Of a stretch of DNA of 10,121 bases, positions 1 to 5,985 are shown piece after piece. Under the pieces are notes generated by a model. It was not told where the DNA came from and made no database searches. It worked only from the letters and a program-made list of their open reading frames with translations. The stretch is from contig CAJOQO010000066.1 of NCBI GenBank assembly GCA_905236545.1, forward strand, positions 1 through 10,121, written 5' to 3'. Source of the DNA: an uncultured Lachnospiraceae bacterium (GTDB lineage Bacteria > Bacillota > Clostridia > Lachnospirales > Lachnospiraceae). Each line of letters starts with the position of its first letter. Positions within the stretch are counted from its first letter, which is position 1. Position numbers and translations under genes: made by a program.

Positions 1-318
1 AGCTCCGAACAGATAGACGGCCGCCGTAAAGACAAACGCGGCCAGAAACCGGTTCGTCTTCCATACCAGACAAAATGCCATGGATCCTTCCGCTGCGGTC
101 ACAATCAGCCAGAACCAGACCGACCGGAAAAGGAAGGCAGGATTCTCCCGCACCCTGCGGATCCTGGAGAGCGCTTTTTCATGATTCCGCCATCGCCCGT
201 CCTCTTCGTTTTCCAGTTCATTGTCCGACAGGGAACTGACCGCGGTATAATATGCTGTCTGCATCGCATCGATCAGAATCAATATAACCGATAGCGCGAT
301 CCACAAAAGAGGATCCAT
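1..318 (-). CDS. CNNM/DUF21 (CorC/HlyC-type) membrane protein, N-terminal part only
   Basis: This is the first 106 codons of a gene that continues past the left edge. I chose the ATG at 318 because GGGAG lies 5 nt upstream and family members commonly begin near MDP. An in-frame ATG at 330 would add four residues but has a poorer site. A hydrophobic segment at about residues 4-27 runs into a TAYYTAVSSLSDNEL stretch, resembling the 'SAxExAL.SL' turn of the DUF21 domain. A charged stretch follows (about 32-58), then ENPAFL and two more hydrophobic stretches (about 62-84 and 91-106). In complete relatives this domain precedes paired CBS domains and a CorC/HlyC domain, none of which is visible. 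The family is linked to Mg2+/Co2+ or Na+ efflux. It follows alr after 69 nt on the same strand and is probably co-transcribed. The match is by pattern and fairly divergent, so the family call is moderate. Confidence 0.62.
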   Translation of the reverse strand, partial: MDPLLWIALSVILILIDAMQTAYYTAVSSLSDNELENEEDGRWRNHEKALSRIRRVRENPAFLFRSVWFWLIVTAAEGSMAFCLVWKTNRFLAAFVFTAAVYLFGA

Positions 319-323
319 ACTGT

Positions 324-328
324 CTCCC
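324..328 (-). promoter_or_regulatory. Ribosome binding site deciding the CNNM start
   Basis: GGGAG on the minus strand sits 5 nt before the ATG at 318. For the alternative ATG at 330 the best match (GAGGG) is about 13 nt away, so 318 is preferred. Confidence 0.5.
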
Positions 329-387
329 ATTGATGATTTCTTTCCCTCAAAACCTTTGTATGATTCTACGCTCCCTCATGGCCTGCG

Positions 388-1536
388 TCAACCGCGCGGA
401 GGCTGCGCGCCGGATCGCAGGTATTCCCGCGGGACTCTCTCATTGATGTCGCAGGTGAATTCGTAGGGAAAACGCCCGCTGATCCTGCCCAGCTCCTCCA
501 CCGTGATCTCTTCGCTGCCGTCCCTGCCGAGCAGGGTGACGAGGTCATATTCCTCCGCTTCGATCTCTGTGACGTCGACCATGAACTGGTCCATGCACAC
601 CCGTCCGACGATCGGCGCCCGTTTTCCGCGGATCAGGACCTCTCCTTTGTTGGACAGAAGCCTCGGATAGCCGTCTCCGTATCCGACGGGGACTGTTGCG
701 ATCAGGCTCTTTCTCTTTGTTACAAAAGTGCCGCCATAGCTGATCGGGCATCCTTCCGGCAGTTCCTTTATATAGGAAATGTGACTGGTCAGACTCATCA
801 CGCTCTTCAGCGGAAGATTCGATCTGTCCACTTCTTCCGACGGATAGATTCCATAGATTGTGATGCCCGCGCGCACCGCGTCGAGCTGATACCCGGGCAG
901 TTCCATGATCCCGGCGCTGTTCGCGGCATGCCTCATCCCCGGATCCGCTCCCAGGCTGCGGAGCATGCCTTCGAATGCGAGAAAACGGTCATACTGAAGA
1001 TGCGTGAACGCCTTATCCTCTTCATCGGCTCTCGAGAAATGCGTGAATGTGCCCTCGACGATCAGATGCTCCAGCCTGGCGGCCTTTGCTGCCTCCCGTG
1101 CGCCTTCCTCACTGACAGGGAATCCGATCCTCGCCATTCCGGTATCGACTGCAAGATGGACCAGTGCTTTCACACCTGCCTTCCGCGCGGCTTCCTCCAG
1201 CGCGCATGCCATAGAATACTTGAAAAGCGCGATGCGCAGCTGATTCCGGACGATCGTGTCATAATCCTCCGGGAATACAAATCCCAGGATCAGGATGGGC
1301 TTTCTGATCCCGGCCTCCCGAAGCTGCATCGCTTCCTCCACGGTAGCAACCGCAAATCCCCACAGATAGTCACAGGATTCGGTCATCCTGGCGATCGGGA
1401 CCGCTCCATGGCCGTACGCATCCGTCTTTATCACCGCAATCATACGGGTCTCACTCTTCAGCTTCTCTTTCATCGCGGCAAGATTCGCGGCGACGGCGTC
1501 CAGGTCGATCCAGGCACAGGCTCTTGCATGCTCCAT
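388..1536 (-). CDS. alr: Alanine racemase
   Basis: This 382-residue PLP enzyme interconverts L- and D-alanine in the cytoplasm and supplies D-alanine for peptidoglycan. The PLP-lysine motif AVIKTDAYGHG is at residues 34-44, with Lys37 as the Schiff-base residue. The second catalytic base is Tyr267 in PISYGGTF. Other family blocks are HLAVDTGMARIGF (127-139), THFSRAD (165-171), RAGITIYGIYP (222-232), VPVGYGDGYPR (282-292) and GRVCMDQFMVDVT (311-323). The length and the C-terminal ERVPREY are typical, so the gene looks complete and active. GAGG about 10 nt upstream supports the ATG at 1536. It lies 56 nt downstream of rex on the same strand and 69 nt upstream of the CNNM gene, with no terminator in either gap. 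Read-through from the rex promoter is therefore likely, and NADH-linked Rex control of alr is possible but not shown. Confidence 0.97.
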   Translation of the reverse strand: MEHARACAWIDLDAVAANLAAMKEKLKSETRMIAVIKTDAYGHGAVPIARMTESCDYLWGFAVATVEEAMQLREAGIRKPILILGFVFPEDYDTIVRNQLRIALFKYSMACALEEAARKAGVKALVHLAVDTGMARIGFPVSEEGAREAAKAARLEHLIVEGTFTHFSRADEEDKAFTHLQYDRFLAFEGMLRSLGADPGMRHAANSAGIMELPGYQLDAVRAGITIYGIYPSEEVDRSNLPLKSVMSLTSHISYIKELPEGCPISYGGTFVTKRKSLIATVPVGYGDGYPRLLSNKGEVLIRGKRAPIVGRVCMDQFMVDVTEIEAEEYDLVTLLGRDGSEEITVEELGRISGRFPYEFTCDINERVPREYLRSGAQPPRG

Positions 1537-1570
1537 AACAGATTATCCTCTTCCGATCCTTTCTGACTCA

Positions 1571-1592
1571 GGAGTTGTTTCAAAACAGCTCC
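1571..1592 (-). repeat. Short hairpin directly after the rex stop codon
   Basis: The 22 nt right after the rex TAA fold into a compact imperfect hairpin. The arms GGAG-c-TGTTT and AAACA-a-CTCC pair with one C/A mismatch around a very small loop. No T-run follows on the minus strand, so it is not a standard intrinsic terminator. It could be an RNA processing or stability element between rex and alr, or a chance inverted repeat. Confidence 0.4.
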
Positions 1593-2222
1593 TTAATGAT
1601 TCAACTTATAGGAAAGCTGCATCAGGCTCTCAGACAGATGAACGCTCTGTACCGTCATATAAGCCGGAACGTCCAGGTCTGTGTGCGCGAAATTCCAGAT
1701 TCCGCGCACGCCGCCCCTGTCCAGCACCGGAACAAGAAGCCTTGCCGCTTCAGCCGGAACCGCGATGACAGCGATATCGATTCTGTTGTCCTTCAGATAG
1801 GATTCCAGTTCATCCAGAGAATGGATCGGAACCTCATCCTCCCGGTTCAGGGTATGTTTTTCGGGATTCCTGTCAAAATAAGCCTTCACCCGGAAGCCTC
1901 TCTTCTGGAACCCGACATAGCTTCCGACCGCACGGGCAAGTCTTCCCGCTCCGATCACGATCAGATGGTATTCCCGGTCCAGACCGAGAATCTTGCCGAT
2001 CTCCGTGTAGAGGTGGCCGACATTGTAGCCATATCCCTGCTGTCCGAAACCGCCAAAGAGATTCAGATCCTGACGGATCTGAGAGGCCGTAACATTCATC
2101 TGCCTGCTCAGGTCGGCCGATGAGATGCGGACGATCCCCTGCTCCATCAGAGAACCAAGATAGCGATAATACCGAGGCATGCGGTTGATCACAGCTTTGG
2201 ATATCCCTTTATTATCCAACAT
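1593..2222 (-). CDS. rex: Redox-sensing transcriptional repressor Rex
   Basis: This 209-residue protein is a dimeric winged-helix repressor that senses the NADH/NAD+ ratio and typically controls fermentation genes. Residues 7-80 form the DNA-binding domain (ISKAVINRMPRYYRYL; recognition region SQIRQDLNLFGGFGQQGYGYNV across 47-68). Residues 87-125 begin the Rossmann fold (VIGAGRLARA, ending in AYFD with Asp117 at the usual NAD-selective position). The C-terminal part carries IDIAVIAVPAE and GIWNFAH, then a final swapped helix. I start at the ATG at 2222: AAGGAG lies 7 nt upstream and the product then has standard family length. An upstream in-frame start at 2291 would lie inside the promoter. 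Two departures from family norms are Ala96 in place of the third Rossmann glycine and NFAH in place of NFAP. The gene leads the rex-alr-CNNM unit and is divergent from the ABC-F gene. Confidence 0.96.
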   Translation of the reverse strand: MLDNKGISKAVINRMPRYYRYLGSLMEQGIVRISSADLSRQMNVTASQIRQDLNLFGGFGQQGYGYNVGHLYTEIGKILGLDREYHLIVIGAGRLARAVGSYVGFQKRGFRVKAYFDRNPEKHTLNREDEVPIHSLDELESYLKDNRIDIAVIAVPAEAARLLVPVLDRGGVRGIWNFAHTDLDVPAYMTVQSVHLSESLMQLSYKLNH

Positions 2223-2229
2223 ATTGTTG

Positions 2230-2236
2230 CTCCTTC
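2230..2236 (-). promoter_or_regulatory. rex ribosome binding site
   Basis: GAAGGAG on the minus strand is 7 nt before the ATG at 2222. It fixes the rex start and excludes a 23-residue N-terminal extension. Confidence 0.85.
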
Positions 2237-2262
2237 TTACTACAGGGACAAGAATCTGACTT

Positions 2263-2291
2263 ATTCTACTTTTTAACAAAGTTATTGTCAA
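2263..2291 (-). promoter_or_regulatory. Sigma-A promoter for rex
   Basis: The minus strand shows -35 TTGACA at 2286-2291, a 17-nt spacer and -10 TAGAAT at 2263-2268, which is close to consensus. The start of transcription should fall near 2256, giving a leader of about 35 nt before the rex ATG. It is the best promoter candidate in the left block. Confidence 0.82.
2273..2291. repeat. Inverted repeat over the rex promoter, candidate operator
   Basis: TTAACAA (2273-2279) and TTGTCAA (2285-2291) form a 7-bp inverted repeat with one mismatch and a 5-nt spacer. It covers the rex -35 element and most of the spacer. The arm TTGTTAA/TTAACAA equals a half-site of the published clostridial Rex consensus, but the arms point the opposite way to a standard Rex box. 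Autoregulation is a guess. Confidence 0.35.
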
Positions 2292-2312
2292 TGACCGGAC
2301 TGACCTGGCATC

Positions 2313-2341
2313 TTGATTTTTCCACCCTGAGCAAATATGAT
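2313..2341 (+). promoter_or_regulatory. Promoter for the ABC-F gene
   Basis: The plus strand has -35 TTGATT at 2313-2318, a 17-nt spacer and -10 TATGAT at 2336-2341. Transcription would begin near 2348, leaving a leader of about 70 nt. The -10 lies within the first copy of a duplicated 19-bp element, and the -35 boxes of this promoter and the divergent rex promoter are about 20 bp apart. Confidence 0.6.
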
Positions 2342-2386
2342 GAGGATGCCGGGGCAGATGCCCGCATCAAATATGATGAGGATGCC
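2332..2386. repeat. 19-bp direct repeat in the ABC-F leader
   Basis: An identical 19-bp sequence, CAAATATGATGAGGATGCC, occurs at 2332-2350 and 2368-2386, a period of 36 bp. A decayed partial copy (CAAATCTGAAAAGGAT, 13 of 16 matching) starts at 2392 and supplies the ABC-F ribosome binding site. Each full copy holds a -10-like TATGAT and an SD-like GAGG. Only the first copy has a -35 at the right distance. Confidence 0.75.
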
Positions 2387-2417
2387 CGCGCCAAATCTGA
2401 AAAGGATCGAAAACGTT

Positions 2418-4376
2418 ATGATACTCGACTGTCACAATATCTGCAAGGCCTTCGGCACCGATGTGCTTCTCAAGGGTGCTTCCTTTCATCTCCAGGAGCA
2501 CGAAAAAGCCGCTCTGGTCGGCATCAACGGGGCCGGAAAGACGACGTTTCTGCGCATCATTATGGGACTGGAAAATGCGGATGAGGGGGAGGTTACCTTC
2601 GCGAAGGGGTGCTCTGTCGGCTACCTGGCCCAGATGAACATGCTGTCCGGAGGAAGATCGATCTATGAGGAGGTTGCCCAGGTGATGCAGCCTGTCATCC
2701 AGATGGAGGAAAATCTCCGCCGGATGGAGGCTCAGATGAATCAGGCGTCCGGGGCGGAACTGGAGGATCTGATGGAACGCTACCATCAGACGCAGACGCA
2801 TTTTGATCAGATGGGAGGCTATGCCTGGAAGAGCGAGATCGCCGGCGTGCTGCGTGGTCTCGGCTTCACGGACGATGAGTTCCATAAGACGGTTGACACG
2901 CTCTCCGGCGGCCAGAAAACGCGCGTGGCGCTCGGAAAGCTGCTGCTGGAAGCGCCGGACCTTATGCTGCTGGACGAGCCGATCAACCACCTTGACCTGC
3001 ATTCCATCGAATGGCTGGAAAACTATCTTCTGAACTACCGGGGTGCCGTCCTTGTCGTGGCGCATGACCGCTATTTTCTGAATAAGGTGGTATCCAAGGT
3101 GATCGAGATCGACCAGGGGCATGTCACCTCCTTTGCCGGCGATTACAGCGCTTACTCTGAGAAGAAAAAGCAGCTTCGGCGCGCTCAGCTTCGCGCCTGG
3201 CAGAACCAGCAGGATCAGATCCGTCATCAGGAGGAGGTCATCGCAAAGCTCAGGAGCTTCAATCGCGAGAAGTCCATCAGGCGTGCCGAGAGCCGGGAAA
3301 AGATGCTGGACAGGATCGACCGTCTGGAAAAGCCATCCGAAGAAAGAACCGACATGCATCTGACGCTTCAGGCCAGAATCGAATCCGGCAAGGATGTTCT
3401 TTCCGTATCAGGGCTTTCCAAGTCCTTTGAGTTCCCTCTTTTCGAAGGACTCGATCTTCAGATCCGCCGCGGTGAAAGAATCGCGCTGATCGGAAACAAC
3501 GGGACGGGAAAGTCTACGCTTCTGAAGATTCTGATCGGACAGATCGACGCGGATGAAGGCACCGTCACACTTGGAACCAATGTCCACATCGGGTATTATG
3601 ACCAGGAGCATCAGATCCTGCATCCGCAAAAGACGCTGTTTCAGGAGCTTCAGGATGAATACCCGATGCTGGGCAATACCCGGATCCGTGATACCCTCGC
3701 CGCTTTCCTGTTTACCGGTGAGGATGTGTTCAAGATGGTGTCCGACCTGTCCGGCGGAGAACGCGGCAGGCTCTCGCTGGCAAAGCTCATGCTCTCGCAG
3801 GCGAACTTTCTGATCCTCGACGAGCCCACCAATCATCTGGATATCCTGTCAAAGGAGATTCTTGAGGATGCAATCTGCAGCTATACCGGGACGGTTCTGT
3901 GCGTCTCTCACGACCGCTGGTTCATCAACCGCACCGCGACCCGCATTCTGGATCTGACGGGGCAGACGCTGATTGAATACCACGGCAATTATGATTATTA
4001 TCTGGAAAAGCATGAGGAACTGACGAACCGGTTTTCCTCCATGAAGTCTCATTCTTCCGGCGGTGTGATCGCTGCCTCCAATACGGCACATCTGTCGATG
4101 AAAAAATCCGGCGCCCCGGAGGAAGCCTCTGCCGGCAGGATGGACTGGGAGAAACAGAAAAAAGAACAGGCGATGGCCAGAAAGAAGGAAGCCATGCTCC
4201 GGGAGACCGAGGAAAGGATTACCGCCCTTGAAGAGAGGGATGCCCGGATCGATGAACTGCTGGCAAAGGAGGAGGTTTATTCCGATCTTCAAAAAGTGAC
4301 GGAGCTGACCGAAGAGAAAGCCGGGATCGGAGCGGAGCTCGAGAAGCTCTATGAGGAATGGGAGCAGCTGGGGTAG
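2418..4376 (+). CDS. ABC-F ATPase with C-terminal coiled coil (YdiF/Uup-like)
   Basis: This 652-residue soluble protein has two ABC ATPase domains and no membrane segments. ABC-F proteins bind the ribosomal E-site region and modulate translation. ABC1 has Walker A GINGAGKT (35-42), signature LSGGQKTR (162-169), LMLLDEPINHLD (182-193) and AHDR (215-218). The charged interdomain linker spans about 240-325. ABC2 has Walker A GNNGTGKS (359-366), signature LSGGERGR (444-451), LILDEPTNHLD (465-475) and SHDR (497-500). Residues 575-650 form a strongly charged helical coiled coil, as in housekeeping YdiF/Uup types rather than short resistance ABC-Fs. I start at the ATG at 2418 because MILDCHNICKAFG is the usual N-terminus and AAAGGAT precedes it. 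The in-frame ATG at 2337 overlaps the predicted -10 box. The Thr-to-Ile change at 189 in the first Walker B region is unusual. An antibiotic resistance role is not indicated. Confidence 0.96.
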   Translation: MILDCHNICKAFGTDVLLKGASFHLQEHEKAALVGINGAGKTTFLRIIMGLENADEGEVTFAKGCSVGYLAQMNMLSGGRSIYEEVAQVMQPVIQMEENLRRMEAQMNQASGAELEDLMERYHQTQTHFDQMGGYAWKSEIAGVLRGLGFTDDEFHKTVDTLSGGQKTRVALGKLLLEAPDLMLLDEPINHLDLHSIEWLENYLLNYRGAVLVVAHDRYFLNKVVSKVIEIDQGHVTSFAGDYSAYSEKKKQLRRAQLRAWQNQQDQIRHQEEVIAKLRSFNREKSIRRAESREKMLDRIDRLEKPSEERTDMHLTLQARIESGKDVLSVSGLSKSFEFPLFEGLDLQIRRGERIALIGNNGTGKSTLLKILIGQIDADEGTVTLGTNVHIGYYDQEHQILHPQKTLFQELQDEYPMLGNTRIRDTLAAFLFTGEDVFKMVSDLSGGERGRLSLAKLMLSQANFLILDEPTNHLDILSKEILEDAICSYTGTVLCVSHDRWFINRTATRILDLTGQTLIEYHGNYDYYLEKHEELTNRFSSMKSHSSGGVIAASNTAHLSMKKSGAPEEASAGRMDWEKQKKEQAMARKKEAMLRETEERITALEERDARIDELLAKEEVYSDLQKVTELTEEKAGIGAELEKLYEEWEQLG

Positions 4377-4381
4377 CGCTG

Positions 4382-4398
4382 CACGGGAAGGAACCGTG
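4382..4398. repeat. Small hairpin after the ABC-F stop, not a clear terminator
   Basis: CACGG and CCGTG form a 5-bp stem around a 7-nt loop just after the ABC-F stop codon. No T-run follows, so transcription may continue into purC. The 132-nt gap to purC otherwise shows only the candidate PurR boxes and the purC ribosome binding site. Confidence 0.25.
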
Positions 4399-4454
4399 AA
4401 TCGTAACTTGTCATCAACGACCGACGATAACGCAGTGTATGAGCAATCAGACAA

Positions 4455-4483
4455 GCGAATGTGCCAGTTAATTAATATTCGGG
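4455..4483. promoter_or_regulatory. Possible PurR box pair upstream of purC
   Basis: CGAA at 4456-4459 and an inverted copy, TTCG, at 4478-4481 lie 26-54 nt before purC. The downstream copy, read on the minus strand as CCGAATATT, fits the Bacillus PurBox core CCGAACWWT with one C-to-T change. The upstream copy (GCGAATGT) is weaker. The spacing of 18 nt is slightly over the 16-17 nt known from Bacillus. Purine-controlled repression of purC is plausible but unproven. Confidence 0.3.
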
Positions 4484-4495
4484 GTACTAGTCATC

Positions 4496-4501
4496 AGGAG
4501 G
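4496..4501 (+). promoter_or_regulatory. Strong purC ribosome binding site
   Basis: AGGAGG lies 7 nt before the purC ATG, an ideal site. It confirms the start at 4509. Confidence 0.9.
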
Positions 4502-4508
4502 AGATATC

Positions 4509-5384
4509 ATGCAGGAATTCACACCAATAAAATCCGGAAAGGTCAGGGAAATCTATGAGATCGGCGACAGCCTGATCATCACCGCGACAGACCGCATATC
4601 CGCGTTTGACCATATTCTGAAAAACACGGTCAGGGGAAAGGGAGAGATCCTGACCCGTATGTCAGCCTTCTGGTTCGACTATACGAAGGACCTTCTTCCG
4701 AATCACATGCTGTCCATCGATCCCGCCGATCTGCCGGAGTTTTTCCGCAAGCCCGCCTTCCGCGGCAATTCCATGAAAGTGAAGAAGCTGGCCATGCTTC
4801 CGCTGGAATGCATCGTGCGCGGTTACATCACGGGAAGCGGCTGGGAGAGCTACCGGAAAACGGGATGTGTGTGCGGTATCGCGCTGGAAGAGGGACTGAA
4901 GGAATCCCAGAAGCTTTCCGGGCCGATCTATACGCCGTCCACCAAGGCTGACCTCGGAGACCACGATGAGAATATCACCTACGAAAACTCCGTCAGGGTT
5001 CTGGAAAAGCAGTTTCCGGGCCGGGGGGAAGAATACGCCGCCGCCCTGCGCGACAAGTCACTGGCACTCTACTCAAGATGCGCCGGGTACGCCCTCTCCC
5101 GCGGAATCATCATCGCGGATACGAAATTTGGATTCGGACTGGATGAAAACGGGCAGATCACCCTGGCGGATGAGGTCCTGACGCCGGATTCCTCCAGATT
5201 CTGGCCGCTTGAGGAATACAGGGAGGGATCCGGCCAGCCGTCCTTTGACAAGCAGTATGTCCGCGACTGGCTGAAGGCGCATCCGGACAGTGATTATCTT
5301 CTCCCGGACGATGTGATAGAAAAGACGATTCAGAGGTACCGGGAGGCTTACGAACGGCTGACCGGGGAAAGCATCTCCGTATAA
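4509..5384 (+). CDS. purC: Phosphoribosylaminoimidazole-succinocarboxamide synthase (SAICAR synthetase)
   Basis: This 291-residue cytoplasmic enzyme joins CAIR and aspartate using ATP to form SAICAR in de novo purine synthesis. The N-terminal block GKVREIY (10-16) and ATDRISAFD (26-34) form part of the nucleotide site. LECIVRGYITGSGWESY (99-115) and PIYTPSTKADLGDHDENI (139-156) are the central substrate-binding blocks. The C-terminal half has IIIADTKFGFG (200-210), LADEVLTPDSSRFW (219-232) and SFDKQYVRDWL (245-255). At about 290 residues it is the long form, not the roughly 235-residue form of Bacillus. The second PurC signature normally reads DxKFEFG; here codon 5130-5132 is GGA, so the near-invariant Glu is Gly208. 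That residue is acidic throughout the family as I know it and lies near the metal/nucleotide site, so activity could be altered. No other pur gene is adjacent. Confidence 0.96.
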   Translation: MQEFTPIKSGKVREIYEIGDSLIITATDRISAFDHILKNTVRGKGEILTRMSAFWFDYTKDLLPNHMLSIDPADLPEFFRKPAFRGNSMKVKKLAMLPLECIVRGYITGSGWESYRKTGCVCGIALEEGLKESQKLSGPIYTPSTKADLGDHDENITYENSVRVLEKQFPGRGEEYAAALRDKSLALYSRCAGYALSRGIIIADTKFGFGLDENGQITLADEVLTPDSSRFWPLEEYREGSGQPSFDKQYVRDWLKAHPDSDYLLPDDVIEKTIQRYREAYERLTGESISV

Positions 5385-5388
5385 GGGA

Positions 5389-5985
5389 TCAGTCGGGATA
5401 GTCAAGAAGATACCTCTCATAAGCATTGATCACGGTCGTGTCCCTGTGCCGGATCTCCCTTGGGATCCGGTAACCATAGTTCATGTGGACATGACCGTGT
5501 ACCATATAGCCGGGAGAATACTTCCGAAGAAGCGTGTCAAAAACCTGAAAGCCCCGGTGCGGCAGGTCCTCCTGGTCATTGACTCCCCTGATCGGCGCAT
5601 GGGTCAGCAGAATATCAAACCCTCTGCTGCGCATCAGGGAGAAAGCCGCTTTTCTCGCCCGGGAAGCCATCTGCCTCTCCGTATACTGATGAGGGCCTTC
5701 ATTATATGCCATGGATCCGCCGAGCCCGAAGATCCGGATCCCGCCAAACCGGTAAACCTTCCCGTCGATATCGATGCATCCGTCCGGATTCTTCCTGGCA
5801 TAGACGCCGTCGTGATTCCCGTGAACATAGAGAAGCGGACAGTTTGCGAAGGTAACCAGAAAAGAAAGATACTGAGGCGGAAGATCCCCCGCCGAGAGGA
5901 TCAGGTCGATCCCCTTCAGCCTCTCCCCGTCATAATAGTCCCAAAGAGCTTTACAAGGCTCGTCTGCAATCAGAAGAATCTTCAT
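5389..5985 (-). CDS. Calcineurin-like metallophosphoesterase
   Basis: This 198-residue cytoplasmic protein has most metallophosphoesterase metal-binding motifs: Asp8 in IADEP, GD at 33-34, GNHD at 56-59, THAP from His129, and HGHVH at 163-167. The first motif is DEP instead of the usual DxH, so the His of the first metal site is missing. From memory, clostridial relatives carry ADEECKALWD here, so the missing His is a subfamily trait, while Pro10 is local. The substrate is unknown: phosphodiesters, nucleotides or phosphoproteins are all possible. The ATG at 5985 directly abuts the TAA of the upstream gene, with GGTGG a few bases before it, so translation is probably coupled. The gene ends 4 nt from the purC stop on the other strand. 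It is the last gene of the icd operon. Confidence 0.87.
   Translation of the reverse strand: MKILLIADEPCKALWDYYDGERLKGIDLILSAGDLPPQYLSFLVTFANCPLLYVHGNHDGVYARKNPDGCIDIDGKVYRFGGIRIFGLGGSMAYNEGPHQYTERQMASRARKAAFSLMRSRGFDILLTHAPIRGVNDQEDLPHRGFQVFDTLLRKYSPGYMVHGHVHMNYGYRIPREIRHRDTTVINAYERYLLDYPD

Noticed and set aside
781..1566. A 261-codon open frame opposite alr
   Set aside because: No family resemblance and no ribosome site of note; the alr frame has every catalytic motif.
2262..2279. A canonical Rex box (TTGTTAA, 4 nt, TTAACAA) in the rex promoter
   Set aside because: Only one arm is present; at the expected position the other arm matches about 3 of 7 bases.
2223..2291. A 23-residue N-terminal extension of Rex starting at 2291
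   Set aside because: It would be encoded by the rex promoter itself, and the ATG at 2222 has a well-placed AAGGAG.
2337..2417. A 27-residue N-terminal extension of the ABC-F protein starting at 2337
   Set aside because: The codons overlap the predicted -10 box and lie before the expected transcript start; family N-termini match the ATG at 2418.
2285..2584. A 99-codon frame from the rex/ABC-F intergenic region into the ABC-F gene, with a repeated KYDEDA
   Set aside because: The KYDEDA repeat only reflects the 19-bp DNA repeat. The start is TTG without a ribosome site and lies upstream of the predicted transcription start.
2367..3359. A 330-codon minus-strand frame opposite the ABC-F gene
   Set aside because: It runs across the ABC-F leader and first ATPase domain in antisense, and the product has no domain signature.
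4382..4398. An intrinsic terminator after the ABC-F gene
   Set aside because: The stem is only 5 bp and no T-run follows on the plus strand.
4407..4455. A purine or other riboswitch before purC, suggested by pairing of CTTGTC with GACAAG
   Set aside because: The 6-bp pairing encloses 37 nt and I see none of the conserved core bases of a known riboswitch class.
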